Origin: Microbacterium testaceum
GTDB taxonomy: Bacteria; Actinomycetota; Actinomycetes; Actinomycetales; Microbacteriaceae
NCBI RefSeq assembly: GCF_001476655.1
Contig: NZ_LDRT01000065.1
Span: 1-35,375 of the forward strand
DNA length: 35,375 nt
Direction of reading: 5' to 3'
The position numbers and the translations under genes are program-made. This document shows, piece after piece, positions 24,642 to 33,101 of the stretch; within the stretch, counting starts at the first letter, position 1; the number at the start of each line of letters is the position of its first letter. Under the pieces are notes generated by a model. The model was not told the origin of the DNA, did not search any database, and saw only the letters and a list, made by a program, of their open reading frames with translations.

Positions 24642-25786
24642 TTCCTTCGCTCTTCGCGCCCGGCCACGCGGAAGATCTCCGCGGCGACTTGCGCACGGTA
24701 CTGTTCCCGGGAGAAACGCTCAGCGACGCTTCGTCGCCCCTGGTCGACGAGCCGGCCCCGAAGCGTGTCGTCCGTTCGCAGCATCTCGAGCTTGGATGCC
24801 AGCGCGTCGGGGTCATCAGCCGGGACGACGAGCCCCTCACGGCCGTCGCCGATGATCTCGACCAAGCCCTGCACGTCCGAGACGATCACAGGAACGCCCG
24901 CCGCCAGGCCCTCTGCGGCGACGGTTCCAAAGGGCTCGGCCCGGGACGGGACGACCAGGGCGTCCGCAGTGGAGAACAACGGCGGGGCGTCGGCCACGAA
25001 GCCGGTGAAGGATACCGCATCCGGGCCGAGCGAGAGCTCACGACAGAGATCCCGAAGCTCAGCCTCGTACCACTCGTAGCCCGGGAACACCGCTCCGGCC
25101 AGAGTCAGTCGCGCATCCGTCCCAGCCGCGCGCATCAGCGCCACGGCACGCACAGCGACATCCGTGCCTTTGCGGGGGCTCAAGCGCCCGAGGTAGAGGA
25201 TGCGGAACGTGTCGGCGGGCCCGGGCTCGTGGTCCACCGCGTAAGCCGACCAGTCCTTGCCGTTGTAGATCACGCTGGTCCGGGGGCGCACGGCGGGGCA
25301 ATCGAGGAAGATCTGGCGCGCCGTGAACTGGCTGTTGGCGATCACCGAGTGCGCAAGTCGAAGGGGAGACAGAAGAGCGCGCCGAACCAGGGTCGGCGGA
25401 TCGACCTCCGCTTCGCGGACGTGGAAGACCACCCGCTTGCGGAGGAGACGAGCCGCGAGGGCCCACCACGGCTGCACGATGGTGTTCACGTAGACGAGGT
25501 CGGGACGCACGCGCCGGGTGACCCTCACCATGCGAGGCCCGCGCCGGATCAGGTCGAAGACGAGGCGCGCGAATCCGGCCGGCCGCATCGCCGACTTGCG
25601 CAGCACCGGGACATCTCGTACGAGAACGTCCGCTCCGGCAGCCTGCAGTTCAGACCGAAGCGGACCGTCCACGGGGAGGACGACGGTGACGTGGGCGCCT
25701 CGGTCGCGCAGACCCACGACGGCTTCCAATGCCATGCGGTCGCTCCCGTAGAGCTCGGCTGACGGGTGGCAGAGCATTACGCGCAT
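24638..25786 (-). CDS. family 4 glycosyltransferase
   Basis: A 382-residue GT-B enzyme. The N-terminal acceptor domain begins MRVMLCHPSAELYGSDRMAL. The C-terminal donor domain has RILYLGRLSPRKGTDVAVRA and the E-x7-E motif in EPFGTVAAEGLAAGVPVIVS, followed by GLVEIIGDGREGLVVPADDP. It would add a sugar to the lipid-linked repeat on the cytoplasmic side. The ATG at 25786 fits the family start. The open frame upstream codes Gln/Asp/Glu-rich junk and is rejected. The Shine-Dalgarno site is weak. It is the first gene of the minus-strand block and is divergent from the polymerase gene. Confidence 0.92.
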   Translation of the reverse strand: MRVMLCHPSAELYGSDRMALEAVVGLRDRGAHVTVVLPVDGPLRSELQAAGADVLVRDVPVLRKSAMRPAGFARLVFDLIRRGPRMVRVTRRVRPDLVYVNTIVQPWWALAARLLRKRVVFHVREAEVDPPTLVRRALLSPLRLAHSVIANSQFTARQIFLDCPAVRPRTSVIYNGKDWSAYAVDHEPGPADTFRILYLGRLSPRKGTDVAVRAVALMRAAGTDARLTLAGAVFPGYEWYEAELRDLCRELSLGPDAVSFTGFVADAPPLFSTADALVVPSRAEPFGTVAAEGLAAGVPVIVSDVQGLVEIIGDGREGLVVPADDPDALASKLEMLRTDDTLRGRLVDQGRRSVAERFSREQYRAQVAAEIFRVAGREERRK

Positions 25787-26008
25787 GTGGCCCCGATCCG
25801 ACGCGTCGACGTGTCGGCGTCTCCACGGATTCGCTTCACGACAGAACTCCGCGGCATTGAAAAGGAAATGGGATCCGACCCCCCATCGGCCTGTTCTTTT
25901 CGCACAAACACCCCTGAACGATTGATTGGACAGGCGCCCGTGCCTCCATCGATCGTATCGGAGAATGCAATGAAGAACGGGGCGAGCGCATATCCTGGAG
26001 AAAGCACG
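25787..26008. promoter_or_regulatory. divergent promoter region with ATGGG/CCCAT inverted repeat
   Basis: About 220 nt between the GT4 and polymerase genes, richer in A/T than the surroundings around 25855-25985. It contains an inverted repeat ATGGG (25868-25872) and CCCAT (25882-25886), and a related ATGGGT/ACCCAT hairpin lies at 32977-32992. No clean -35/-10 pair was found. The region must hold promoters for both blocks. Confidence 0.45.
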
Positions 26009-27451
26009 ATGCGCAGGGGTCTGGCTGATGCCCCCGGGGAAGGCACCACGGTGACTCGTTCGATTATCACTTCTGCCGCGGCAGCAGTGGTGCTCGTCGC
26101 GCTCGTTCTTTTCCTCGGTCCGATTCCGGTGCTCATCGGAATCCTGGGAATCGCCGGTGTGATCGTGGTGCTGCGTTTTCCCCTCGCGGGCATCTACGCC
26201 CTCATCCTGCTGCTTCCGTTCAACGCCCTCGTGTCGCAGGTCGCACCCGGGGTGGTCGGAACCGCCTACGGCGTCATCAAGGACGCCGTCATCGGCCTTC
26301 TTCTGATCGCGGCACTCGTGAACCGGCGCTTCAACCGTGCGCCCACGAGCATCGCCGTCCTCGTCGCCCTCCTGGCGCTCCTGCCGCTCGTGAGCGGAAC
26401 GTTCACCCCGTCGCTGGAACAGGCTCTCTACGGGTGGCGCAACGACTACGAGCCGCTGCTCCTCCTGGTACTGGTCCCCGCGTTCGTCGAGGTGCGCCAC
26501 GTGCGTCGGATGCTGATGACCATCATCGTGACGGCGCAGGTCAGCGCGGCGATCGCGGTCGCCACCTGGACACAGGGAGTCCAGTGGCTGTTGGACATCG
26601 GCCGCCTACCGGTTCCCGCGGGACAGCGCTTCCCGACCTCGCTCTTCTCCTCGGGCAGCCTGACACCGCGAGCGTTCAGCCCGTACGTCGCACCGAACGA
26701 ACTCGCGGCGGCGATGCTGATCTCCGTCGCCGTCGTGTGGTGCGCGCCGGGGCTGCGCACGTCGCGACGGCTCCTTCTGACGGTGTTGCCCGCCGCGGCC
26801 ATTCTTCTCACCGAGTCCCGCAGCGGACTGTTCGGAGCCGCCATCCTCGGCGCCGTGCTCTTGGCGCGCGCGATGCGCAAGTCGTCGCAGATCCTCTCCG
26901 TCGGCTTCCTGCTGGTCGCAGGTGTGGCCACCGTCGCCGCCGCGACGCTGTACATCGGCGGCGCCCTCGAGGAGGAGACCGACACATCCTTCGGAGGCCA
27001 CGCGGCGAGCTTGCAGGAGGGGCTCGCGCAGCTTCTCGTCCACCCGCTCGGGATGGGTCTCGGAGTCGTCGGACCCCGGTCTTTGCAGTTCGAGACGAAC
27101 TACCACGTGGAGAGCTACTGGCTCCTCCTCGCGCTCGAGGCGGGGCCGCTCGTCCTGGCGATCTTCCTCATCCTGCTCGGACTTCTCGCCAACCGCGCGG
27201 CACGATCGCGAAGCATGGTCGGGTTCCTCCCCGCCGCCGCCCTCAGCGGGACCCTCGTCTCCCAGATCGTTCTCCCGACTCTTCAAGAGAGCCCGGTGAG
27301 CTTCCTGCTGTGGATCTCGATCGGCTTGGCGACGGTCGTGCAGGCGCAGGAGAAGGCCGATCCCGCCTTCACCCTGGGCGAGCAGTCCCCCGCCTTCGAG
27401 CCTCGGCGGCGCAAGGCGCTCTCCGTGCAAGGGAAATCGCAATCGGTGTGA
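26009..27451 (+). CDS. Wzy/O-antigen-ligase-like polymerase
   Basis: A 480-residue integral membrane protein with about ten or more hydrophobic segments, starting at TSAAAAVVLVALVLFLGPIP. A larger loop with Arg/Tyr residues lies before the conserved-type segment ETNYHVESYWLLLALEAGPL. This topology and segment fit the O-antigen ligase/polymerase (Wzy_C) family, which joins repeats outside the membrane. Three in-frame starts each have a Shine-Dalgarno: ATG 25970 (GGAG, 6 nt), ATG 26009 (GGAG, 8 nt) and GTG 26051 (AAGG, 7 nt). 26009 is chosen for its spacing. It heads the plus-strand block. Polymerase against ligase cannot be separated here. Confidence 0.82.
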   Translation: MRRGLADAPGEGTTVTRSIITSAAAAVVLVALVLFLGPIPVLIGILGIAGVIVVLRFPLAGIYALILLLPFNALVSQVAPGVVGTAYGVIKDAVIGLLLIAALVNRRFNRAPTSIAVLVALLALLPLVSGTFTPSLEQALYGWRNDYEPLLLLVLVPAFVEVRHVRRMLMTIIVTAQVSAAIAVATWTQGVQWLLDIGRLPVPAGQRFPTSLFSSGSLTPRAFSPYVAPNELAAAMLISVAVVWCAPGLRTSRRLLLTVLPAAAILLTESRSGLFGAAILGAVLLARAMRKSSQILSVGFLLVAGVATVAAATLYIGGALEEETDTSFGGHAASLQEGLAQLLVHPLGMGLGVVGPRSLQFETNYHVESYWLLLALEAGPLVLAIFLILLGLLANRAARSRSMVGFLPAAALSGTLVSQIVLPTLQESPVSFLLWISIGLATVVQAQEKADPAFTLGEQSPAFEPRRRKALSVQGKSQSV

Positions 27452-27509
27452 CCACCTCGCGCAGACCCCGAGTGCGCGCACCTCGTCGTCCGAGAGAGAG
27501 AAGAACCCC

Positions 27510-28382
27510 GTGAAACTGTCCGTCGTCATCCCGACGATCGGCCGCCCCGAACTCGCGCGGGCCGTCCGAAGCGCCCTCGAACAGACGACGCCGGTACACG
27601 AAATCATCGTGGCCGCTGACACCACGGACGAGCTCATCCTGCCCGAAGACGACCGGGTACGAGTGATCCGCGTCGGCCCGGGCGCCGGAGGGAACGCGGG
27701 GCGACAGAGTGGCATCCGTGCGGCCACCGGAGATCTGATCGGTCTTCTCGACGACGACGACGAGTGGGCACCGTCGAAGGTCGCCGTCCTGACCCGCCTC
27801 GCGGCGCAGACGCACGGCCCCTGGATCGCCACGTCCCGCGTGCGGATGAAGCGCGCGAACGGCTCCGAACTCGTCCAGCCGGCCTTCCCCATCCGCCCGG
27901 GCGAGGATCTGCGCGCGTACATGTTCGCGAAGCGGTCGCCGCGAAGCGGCCATGGATTCGTTCAGGCCTCCACCCTGGTCTTCCCGCGGGATCTCGCCCT
28001 CGATGTTCCCTTCGATGAGAACCTCAAGTTCCATCAGGACGTCTCCTGGCTGACCTCGGTGGCCGCAGCCCACCCTGACCTGACGGTCCTCCAATCCTGG
28101 GAACCGCTCGCGAGCTACTACGCGACCGAGGGATCCGTCTCGAAGAGGATCGCGCCGGAGGGCTCGATCGCGTGGGCGCGCCGTTTCCTCGCCGATCAGC
28201 CGCGACTGCTCGGCGACTTCATCCTCACCCAGTCCCTCGGCTTCGCCCGGCGGAACGGATCCGTCGGTTCGATGATCCGTACCGCCTCCGCCGGCATCCG
28301 TTTCGGACGCCCCGGGCCCGCGGCGATCGTGTACGCGATCGGCGCCACGGCCAAACAGACCCTCCAGAGCAAAGGCAAGTGA
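27510..28382 (+). CDS. family 2 glycosyltransferase
   Basis: A 290-residue GT-A enzyme starting MKLSVVIPTIGRPELARAVR. It has HEIIVAADTTDE and the donor motif LIGLLDDDDEWAPSK (DxD) at about residues 72-86. The conserved LKFHQDVSWLTSVAA region is the usual acceptor ED-like site. It would transfer an unknown sugar during assembly of the repeat. The start is GTG at 27510 with a purine-rich GAGAGAGAAGAA upstream. It lies 58 nt after the polymerase and abuts the pyruvyltransferase gene (TGA-ATG with no gap), so translation is probably coupled. Confidence 0.9.
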   Translation: MKLSVVIPTIGRPELARAVRSALEQTTPVHEIIVAADTTDELILPEDDRVRVIRVGPGAGGNAGRQSGIRAATGDLIGLLDDDDEWAPSKVAVLTRLAAQTHGPWIATSRVRMKRANGSELVQPAFPIRPGEDLRAYMFAKRSPRSGHGFVQASTLVFPRDLALDVPFDENLKFHQDVSWLTSVAAAHPDLTVLQSWEPLASYYATEGSVSKRIAPEGSIAWARRFLADQPRLLGDFILTQSLGFARRNGSVGSMIRTASAGIRFGRPGPAAIVYAIGATAKQTLQSKGK

Positions 28383-29426
28383 ATGCGCCGCATCTACGTG
28401 CGAGGTACCGGCCAGGAAGACAACATCGGAGACGTCATCCTCCGGCGCGCCTTCTTCGATGAGCTCTCCCGCGCGGGCGAGCTCCACATCCTTCTCGGTG
28501 AGGCGAGCGCGGATTTCCTCTCGGCTCTCGACCTGCGGGACTCCGACGTGGTCTACCGCGACGTCGACGACTGGCGGCGGTCCGCCTACCGGTCCGTCTT
28601 GCGACGTGACACGTGGTGGGTGGACAAGCCCGGAGAGCTCCTGCTCGAGGAGGACATCTACAAGGGCCAGCGGCGCCTGGTCCCCCTTATCCTCGCCGTC
28701 CGGGCGCGGGGCGGACGTGCTCTTCGCCTGGGCATCGGTCAGCGCAAGCCCAACCCCGCGGTGATCGAGCGGTTCCGGCGCCTTTACCGCCTGTCCTCGA
28801 TGGTGGCCTGGCGCGATGTGGACTCCCGCGAGCACTTCGGTCTCGGCGAGGTCATGCCCGACTGGGGGTTCCTCCCGGGTGCCGATTCCGGGAGCGAGTC
28901 CCGACGCCGTCTCGTGGTGTCCTACCGCGGCGACCGCGAGCCTCTCTCCGCCGAGACGATCACGGCCATCCGCGAGTTCGCCTCTCAGGAGAGCCTCACC
29001 GTCACCGTGATCACTCAGGTCGCGCGGGACTCCGCGCGCAGCAAAGAGCTCCACGCCCAGCTCGGCGGCGATCTCGTCGACTGGGAGGTCGTGGCCGGTC
29101 ACCGCGCTCAAGAAGACCGCCTTCGCGACATCTACCTCGAAACCGCCGTCGCCCTCAGCGACCGTCTGCACGTGCTCATCGTCGCCGCAGCCGAGGGCGC
29201 GGTGCCCGTCAATCTGATCGCCGAACCGGACACCAAGGTGGGGCGCCACTTCGACGCCATCGGATACCACGGGATGACCGTGGCCTCCGCGGACCGCACG
29301 TCCGAAGAGATCCTCCGCGACCTCGCCACCCAAGCCGCGCGGACCGATGAGGTCATCGCCCGGGTGAGTGCCGCTCGCGCCCGCATCCGCGACGTGGCCC
29401 GCCGCGCTCTGGCGATCGCCTCTTGA
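28383..29426 (+). CDS. polysaccharide pyruvyltransferase family protein
   Basis: A 347-residue protein starting MRRIYVRGTGQEDNIGDVIL. The N-terminal DNIGD loop matches the G/D-N-x-GD motif of the pyruvyltransferase (PS_pyruv_trans) family. The C-terminal SDRLHVLIVAAAEGAVPVNL matches its S-D/x-R-L-H motif. Members move pyruvate from phosphoenolpyruvate to a sugar, making a ketal that adds negative charge to cell-wall or exopolysaccharides. No signal peptide is present, so it acts in the cytoplasm on lipid-linked repeats. It overlaps the flippase start by 4 nt (TTGA). Confidence 0.85.
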   Translation: MRRIYVRGTGQEDNIGDVILRRAFFDELSRAGELHILLGEASADFLSALDLRDSDVVYRDVDDWRRSAYRSVLRRDTWWVDKPGELLLEEDIYKGQRRLVPLILAVRARGGRALRLGIGQRKPNPAVIERFRRLYRLSSMVAWRDVDSREHFGLGEVMPDWGFLPGADSGSESRRRLVVSYRGDREPLSAETITAIREFASQESLTVTVITQVARDSARSKELHAQLGGDLVDWEVVAGHRAQEDRLRDIYLETAVALSDRLHVLIVAAAEGAVPVNLIAEPDTKVGRHFDAIGYHGMTVASADRTSEEILRDLATQAARTDEVIARVSAARARIRDVARRALAIAS

Positions 29427-30862
29427 GCTCCGGTCTCGGCCGTCGCGCCCTCGGGGGTGCCGGCGCGACGCTCCTGTGGCAAGGGGTCAGGCTCGGACTG
29501 CTCGCCATCTCGATCGTCGTCCTGGCGCGTCTTCTCGACCCTCGTGACTACGGCTATCTGGCCATGGTCACCGCCGTGATCGGGCTCGGTGAGCTCCTCC
29601 GGGACATGGGCCTGTCCATGGCGGCCGTCCAGGCGAAAACGCTCTCTGCATCGGAGAAGAGCAATCTCTTCTGGCTCAACAGCGGGATCGGGCTCGTCCT
29701 CGCCGTCGTGGTCTTCGCGAGCTCGTGGGGCATCGCCCTCATCTACGACGAGCCGGCGCTCGTCGCCATCACGCAGATGCTGTCGGTCACGTTTCTCTTG
29801 AACGGCATCGCGGCGCAGTACAAGGCCCAGATCAACCGCGACATGCGGTTCATGACACTGGGCGTCACCGAGGCGCTCCCCCAGGCGATCGCGCTCGTCC
29901 TGGCCATCGTGCTGGCGGTGAACGGGTTCGGATATTGGGCTCTCGTCGCGCAGGCTCTGGCGGTGGCGGTGCTGGCGTTGGCGCTCGACATGATGCTGGC
30001 TCGGTGGCATCCGTCCCTCCCGTCCCGGAACACCTCGATCCGCCGCTTCCTCCGCTTCGGTGGCGCGCTCGCGGGGACCCAGGGCATCGCGTACGCCGCG
30101 AAGAACATCGACACGGTCGCCCTCGGCGTCCTGTTCGGATCGAGCGTGGTCGGTCTGTACAGCCGGGCCTTCCAGCTCGTCGTGCTGCCGCTGAACCAAC
30201 TCACCGCCCCGCTGTCCCGAGTGGCGGTTCCGGTGCTCTCGCGGATCCAAGACGACCGGGCCCGGTTCATCGATTACATCCGCACGGGCCAGCACTTCAC
30301 GGTCACGCTCGCGACCGTGTTCTACGCTGCCCTCGTCGGCTTCGCGGAGCCGATCGTGCTGCTGGTTCTGGGGGAGCGCTGGTTGGCCGTCGCGCCGATC
30401 CTGCAGGCCCTCGCACTGGTCGGCGTGTTCCGCGCGCTGGGTCAGGTTCCCTACTGGATCTTCGTGTCGCTCGGGCTCACCGGCAAGCAGCTGAAGATCT
30501 ACCTGGTCACGCAGCCGATCGTGGTCGTCTCGATCCTCGTAGGCGCCCCGTGGGGGCCCGTCGGTGTCGGCATCGGCGGATCGGTCGGGTACTTCCTGTT
30601 CTGGATCATCCAGATGTGGTGGGCGGGGCGGACGTCGGGCCTGCCCGCCTGGTCGCTCACACGGTCGGGACTGCTGACCGTCCTCGTCACCGGGGTCCCC
30701 GTGGCCGCGGCCGGCTACGTCAGCACCGTCATCTTCGCCGGTCCCACCGCGCTGGCCATCGGGGTCACCGTGGCGGTGGTGTGGGTGGTCGCCATCAACC
30801 TGCTCATCCCCGCCAACCGCCGGCGCCTGCGCACGGTCGAGGCGCTGGTGCGAAAGCGCTGA
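29423..30862 (+). CDS. Wzx-type lipid-linked oligosaccharide flippase
   Basis: A 479-residue protein of the MOP/MATE-like polysaccharide transporter family with about 12-14 membrane segments. It begins with the typical N-terminal segment GAGATLLWQGVRLGLLAISI then VVLARLLDPRDYGYLAM, and has FGGALAGTQGIAYAAKNIDT before the central pair and LYSRAFQLVVLPLNQLTAPL. It would flip the lipid-linked repeat to the outer face for the Wzy-like enzyme. The start is a TTG at 29423 that overlaps the upstream stop as TTGA. It ends the plus-strand block, 27 nt from the convergent glycosyltransferase. Confidence 0.9.
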   Translation: MSSGLGRRALGGAGATLLWQGVRLGLLAISIVVLARLLDPRDYGYLAMVTAVIGLGELLRDMGLSMAAVQAKTLSASEKSNLFWLNSGIGLVLAVVVFASSWGIALIYDEPALVAITQMLSVTFLLNGIAAQYKAQINRDMRFMTLGVTEALPQAIALVLAIVLAVNGFGYWALVAQALAVAVLALALDMMLARWHPSLPSRNTSIRRFLRFGGALAGTQGIAYAAKNIDTVALGVLFGSSVVGLYSRAFQLVVLPLNQLTAPLSRVAVPVLSRIQDDRARFIDYIRTGQHFTVTLATVFYAALVGFAEPIVLLVLGERWLAVAPILQALALVGVFRALGQVPYWIFVSLGLTGKQLKIYLVTQPIVVVSILVGAPWGPVGVGIGGSVGYFLFWIIQMWWAGRTSGLPAWSLTRSGLLTVLVTGVPVAAAGYVSTVIFAGPTALAIGVTVAVVWVVAINLLIPANRRRLRTVEALVRKR

Positions 30863-30889
30863 CAAGCTCAGTGACGGGAGAAGCCGTCG

Positions 30890-31798
30890 TCAGGACGTCG
30901 GGCGCTGGTACTCCTGCACGTGCCGACCACTGACGGCGCCGATCCAGCCGAGACCGCGCGTGATCTGCGCGGTGTCGCGGAGGCGGAGCCCCTTCCCCGT
31001 CACGAGTGCCACCGCCGTCTTCGCCGTTCCCACGGCGATGTGCCCCACGGCACGCACCGCGAGCTTCCATGGCGGTGTCGAGCGGAGCAACAGGCGTCCG
31101 GAGACGTTGTTGATGCGGATGTAGCGGCGCATGATCCAGCGGAACCGCAACCGATCGGGCGGAGCGAGCTCCGTCACCTCGGCCGACGGCGCCCAGGCCA
31201 CGCTCGCGCCGGATGCAGCGATGAGCCGGGTGAAGAAGTCGGTGTCGCTTCCCCCGGTGGCGGAGAAGCTCTCGTCGAAGCGCGGCGATCCCGCACGCCG
31301 ATAGGCCTCGAGGGAGAGAAGGGTGTTGTTCGTAGCCGGGGTGCGCGAGGTCAGTCCCTCCGCCTCCGGCGAACGCTGAATGTATCCGCCGCGCTCGATC
31401 CAGCGAGGGGCGTCCGGGGGGAAGATCGTACGCACGGGTCCGCAGACGATCTCCGCGTCGTACCGTTCCGCGACCTCCAGCAGGGAGGTCATCCACCCCG
31501 TGGGGACGACCTCGTCGTCGTCGACGAAGACGACGTGCGTTGCATCCGGAGGAAGACGGTCCAGGCTCGCATTGCGCGCGGCTGCGATCCCCGGTTTCTC
31601 TTCGACGACGTAGTCGACATTCAATCGGCTCGCCCGCGCGACATCCTCGGCCGTACCTCGCGCGTCGTTGTCGACGACGATGACGCGCAGGTCGTGGGTG
31701 CCGTCCACGGCGTCGATCGACGCCAGCAGCGCCGCAAGGTCATCGGGTCGCTTGTAGCTCGCGATGGCGATGGCGATACGGATCGGGGGGATGGGCAC
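30890..31798 (-). CDS. family 2 glycosyltransferase
   Basis: A 302-residue GT-A enzyme starting MPIPPIRIAIAIASYKRPDD. It carries LRVIVVDNDARGTAEDVARA, the donor motif THVVFVDDDEVVPTGWMTSL (DDD), and FSATGGSDTDFFTRLIAASG (acceptor site) near residue 190. The C-terminal ~70 residues are basic and moderately hydrophobic and may lie on the membrane. The start is GTG at 31798 with GAGGAG 5 nt upstream. A 7-bp stem (31806-31812 with 31838-31844) could mask that Shine-Dalgarno site. It follows the DUF1972 glycosyltransferase by 50 nt. Confidence 0.92.
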   Translation of the reverse strand: MPIPPIRIAIAIASYKRPDDLAALLASIDAVDGTHDLRVIVVDNDARGTAEDVARASRLNVDYVVEEKPGIAAARNASLDRLPPDATHVVFVDDDEVVPTGWMTSLLEVAERYDAEIVCGPVRTIFPPDAPRWIERGGYIQRSPEAEGLTSRTPATNNTLLSLEAYRRAGSPRFDESFSATGGSDTDFFTRLIAASGASVAWAPSAEVTELAPPDRLRFRWIMRRYIRINNVSGRLLLRSTPPWKLAVRAVGHIAVGTAKTAVALVTGKGLRLRDTAQITRGLGWIGAVSGRHVQEYQRPTS

Positions 31799-31848
31799 GT
31801 CTGCTCCTCGGGCTGTCGGGGGGGTTCGGTGCGAAGACCCGAGGTCGC

Positions 31849-32949
31849 TCAGACCACGCTCAGTCGACGGAGAGCGTCGCGGTAGGCGCCGTTCACGCCC
31901 TGCCAGGTGTAGGACTCCCTCGCGCGACGTGCGACGTGCGCCGACGCCGCCTGCTGCTGCTCCGGCTCGGCCATGAGCGCGCAGACCGCCTCGGCGATGG
32001 ATGCCGCGTTCGGTTCGCAGAAGTGGGCACCTTCGCCGAGGACCTCTCGGTTGTAGACCGTCGCCCGCGCCACGATGGGGGTACCGGTCGCCATCGCCTG
32101 GACGAGCGTCGGATTGGTGCCGCCCACACTATGCCCGTGGAAGTACACGCCCGCGTGCTGCCACAGGGCGAGCAGACGGGCGTCGTCGCTGATGTGACCC
32201 AGGGCATGGACGTTCGGGTTCCGCTCGGCGAGGAGACGCGCCTGCTCGTCGAGCGGACCGCCGTAGCCGGAGGACCCCACGATGACGACGGGATACCTCT
32301 CGGCGATCGACTCGGCGGCGTCGAGGAACTCGGGGATGGTGTTCTCGGGGACGAAGCGAGCCACCGCCAGCACATATCCACGATGAGTCAATCCCGGCTC
32401 AACGGGAAGGTCGGGCGGGACGTCTCCTCCGTAAGGGATGAACACTCCGTCGCGACGGAACTCGCTGTTCCAGCGCCGCTCGATCTCGCGGGAGTCGAAG
32501 ACCAGGTCGTCCGCGAAGCGGGCCGTCATCCGCGCACCCGTCTTGAAGACGAACTTCGCGAGACGTCCCCATTTGGCGCGGTCCCACTCGATGCCGTCGA
32601 CATTGACCAATGTCTTCACGCCGCGCAGCTTGAGCAACGGGAGGAAGAAGCCGTTCGCGACATTCATGACCAGGGCGACATCGGGCTTGGTGCGGGCGGC
32701 ATGCATGCTCGCGGTGAGCCCGTACGACAGGGTGCTCAGGGACTTGCTCTCGATCCCCCGGGTGACCTCGGTACGCACGCGAGTGTCGCGCTCGGGGTCG
32801 TCGACCTTGGTCGCACCGGCGCGCCCGTAGACGGTGACGTCCCATCCCTCCCCCGCGAGGAAGGGAGCCAGCTTCCGCACCGCCGTCTCGAAACCGCCGT
32901 AGTAACTCGGATAGCCACGCGTCCCGATGATTGCGACTGATGAAGCCAT
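31849..32949 (-). CDS. DUF1972-type family 4 glycosyltransferase
   Basis: A 366-residue GT-B enzyme. The N-terminal DUF1972 domain begins MASSVAIIGTRGYPSYYGGF with the family-typical IGTRGxPxxYGGFE motif, and VNVDGIEWDRAKWGRLAKF follows. The C-terminal GT4 domain has YVLAVARFVPENTIPEFLDA and the donor site HSVGGTNPTLVQAMATGTPI. Relatives often add rhamnose in capsule or exopolysaccharide pathways. The ATG at 32949 has GGGGAG about 11 nt upstream, a slightly long spacing. It leads the two-gene minus block with the GT2 gene, downstream of the region with the ATGGGT/ACCCAT hairpin. Confidence 0.92.
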   Translation of the reverse strand: MASSVAIIGTRGYPSYYGGFETAVRKLAPFLAGEGWDVTVYGRAGATKVDDPERDTRVRTEVTRGIESKSLSTLSYGLTASMHAARTKPDVALVMNVANGFFLPLLKLRGVKTLVNVDGIEWDRAKWGRLAKFVFKTGARMTARFADDLVFDSREIERRWNSEFRRDGVFIPYGGDVPPDLPVEPGLTHRGYVLAVARFVPENTIPEFLDAAESIAERYPVVIVGSSGYGGPLDEQARLLAERNPNVHALGHISDDARLLALWQHAGVYFHGHSVGGTNPTLVQAMATGTPIVARATVYNREVLGEGAHFCEPNAASIAEAVCALMAEPEQQQAASAHVARRARESYTWQGVNGAYRDALRRLSVV

Positions 32950-32976
32950 ACGCGTGCGTGCTCCCCCTCGTCAGAA

Positions 32977-32992
32977 ATGGGTTTCTACCCAT
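32977..32992. promoter_or_regulatory. ATGGGT/ACCCAT inverted repeat upstream of the DUF1972 glycosyltransferase
   Basis: ATGGGT (32977-32982) and ACCCAT (32987-32992) form a 6-bp inverted repeat with a 4-nt centre, 28 nt before the start codon at 32949. It lies in an AT-rich stretch (about 32975-33035) that should hold the promoter of this block. A similar ATGGG/CCCAT pair occurs at 25868-25886. Confidence 0.4.
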
Positions 32993-33064
32993 ATCGAAAT
33001 AATCCCCCCAGCTTATCGCTAGGAATCGGGACTAATTGAGCGCACCGCGCGAGCCGCGAAAAGC

Positions 33065-33088
33065 GCCGGAGGGCGGAAGCCCCCCGGC
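33065..33088 (-). terminator. intrinsic terminator after the DUF4012 gene
   Basis: Arms 33065-33074 and 33079-33088 pair over 10 bp (one G-U in minus-strand RNA) around a 4-nt TTCC loop. GCTTTTCG follows on the minus strand. It starts 13 nt after the DUF4012 stop. This is the best classical terminator of the window. Confidence 0.75.
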
Positions 33089-33101
33089 ATCGACCTTCCC
33101 G

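Noticed and set aside
27369..29333. 654-codon minus-strand frame opposite the GT2 and pyruvyltransferase genes
   Set aside because: It crosses several real gene boundaries and has mirrored, low-information composition.
29132..30865. 577-codon minus-strand frame opposite the flippase
   Set aside because: The product is Asp/Arg/His/Gln-rich without hydrophobic or domain structure. The flippase on the other strand is clear.
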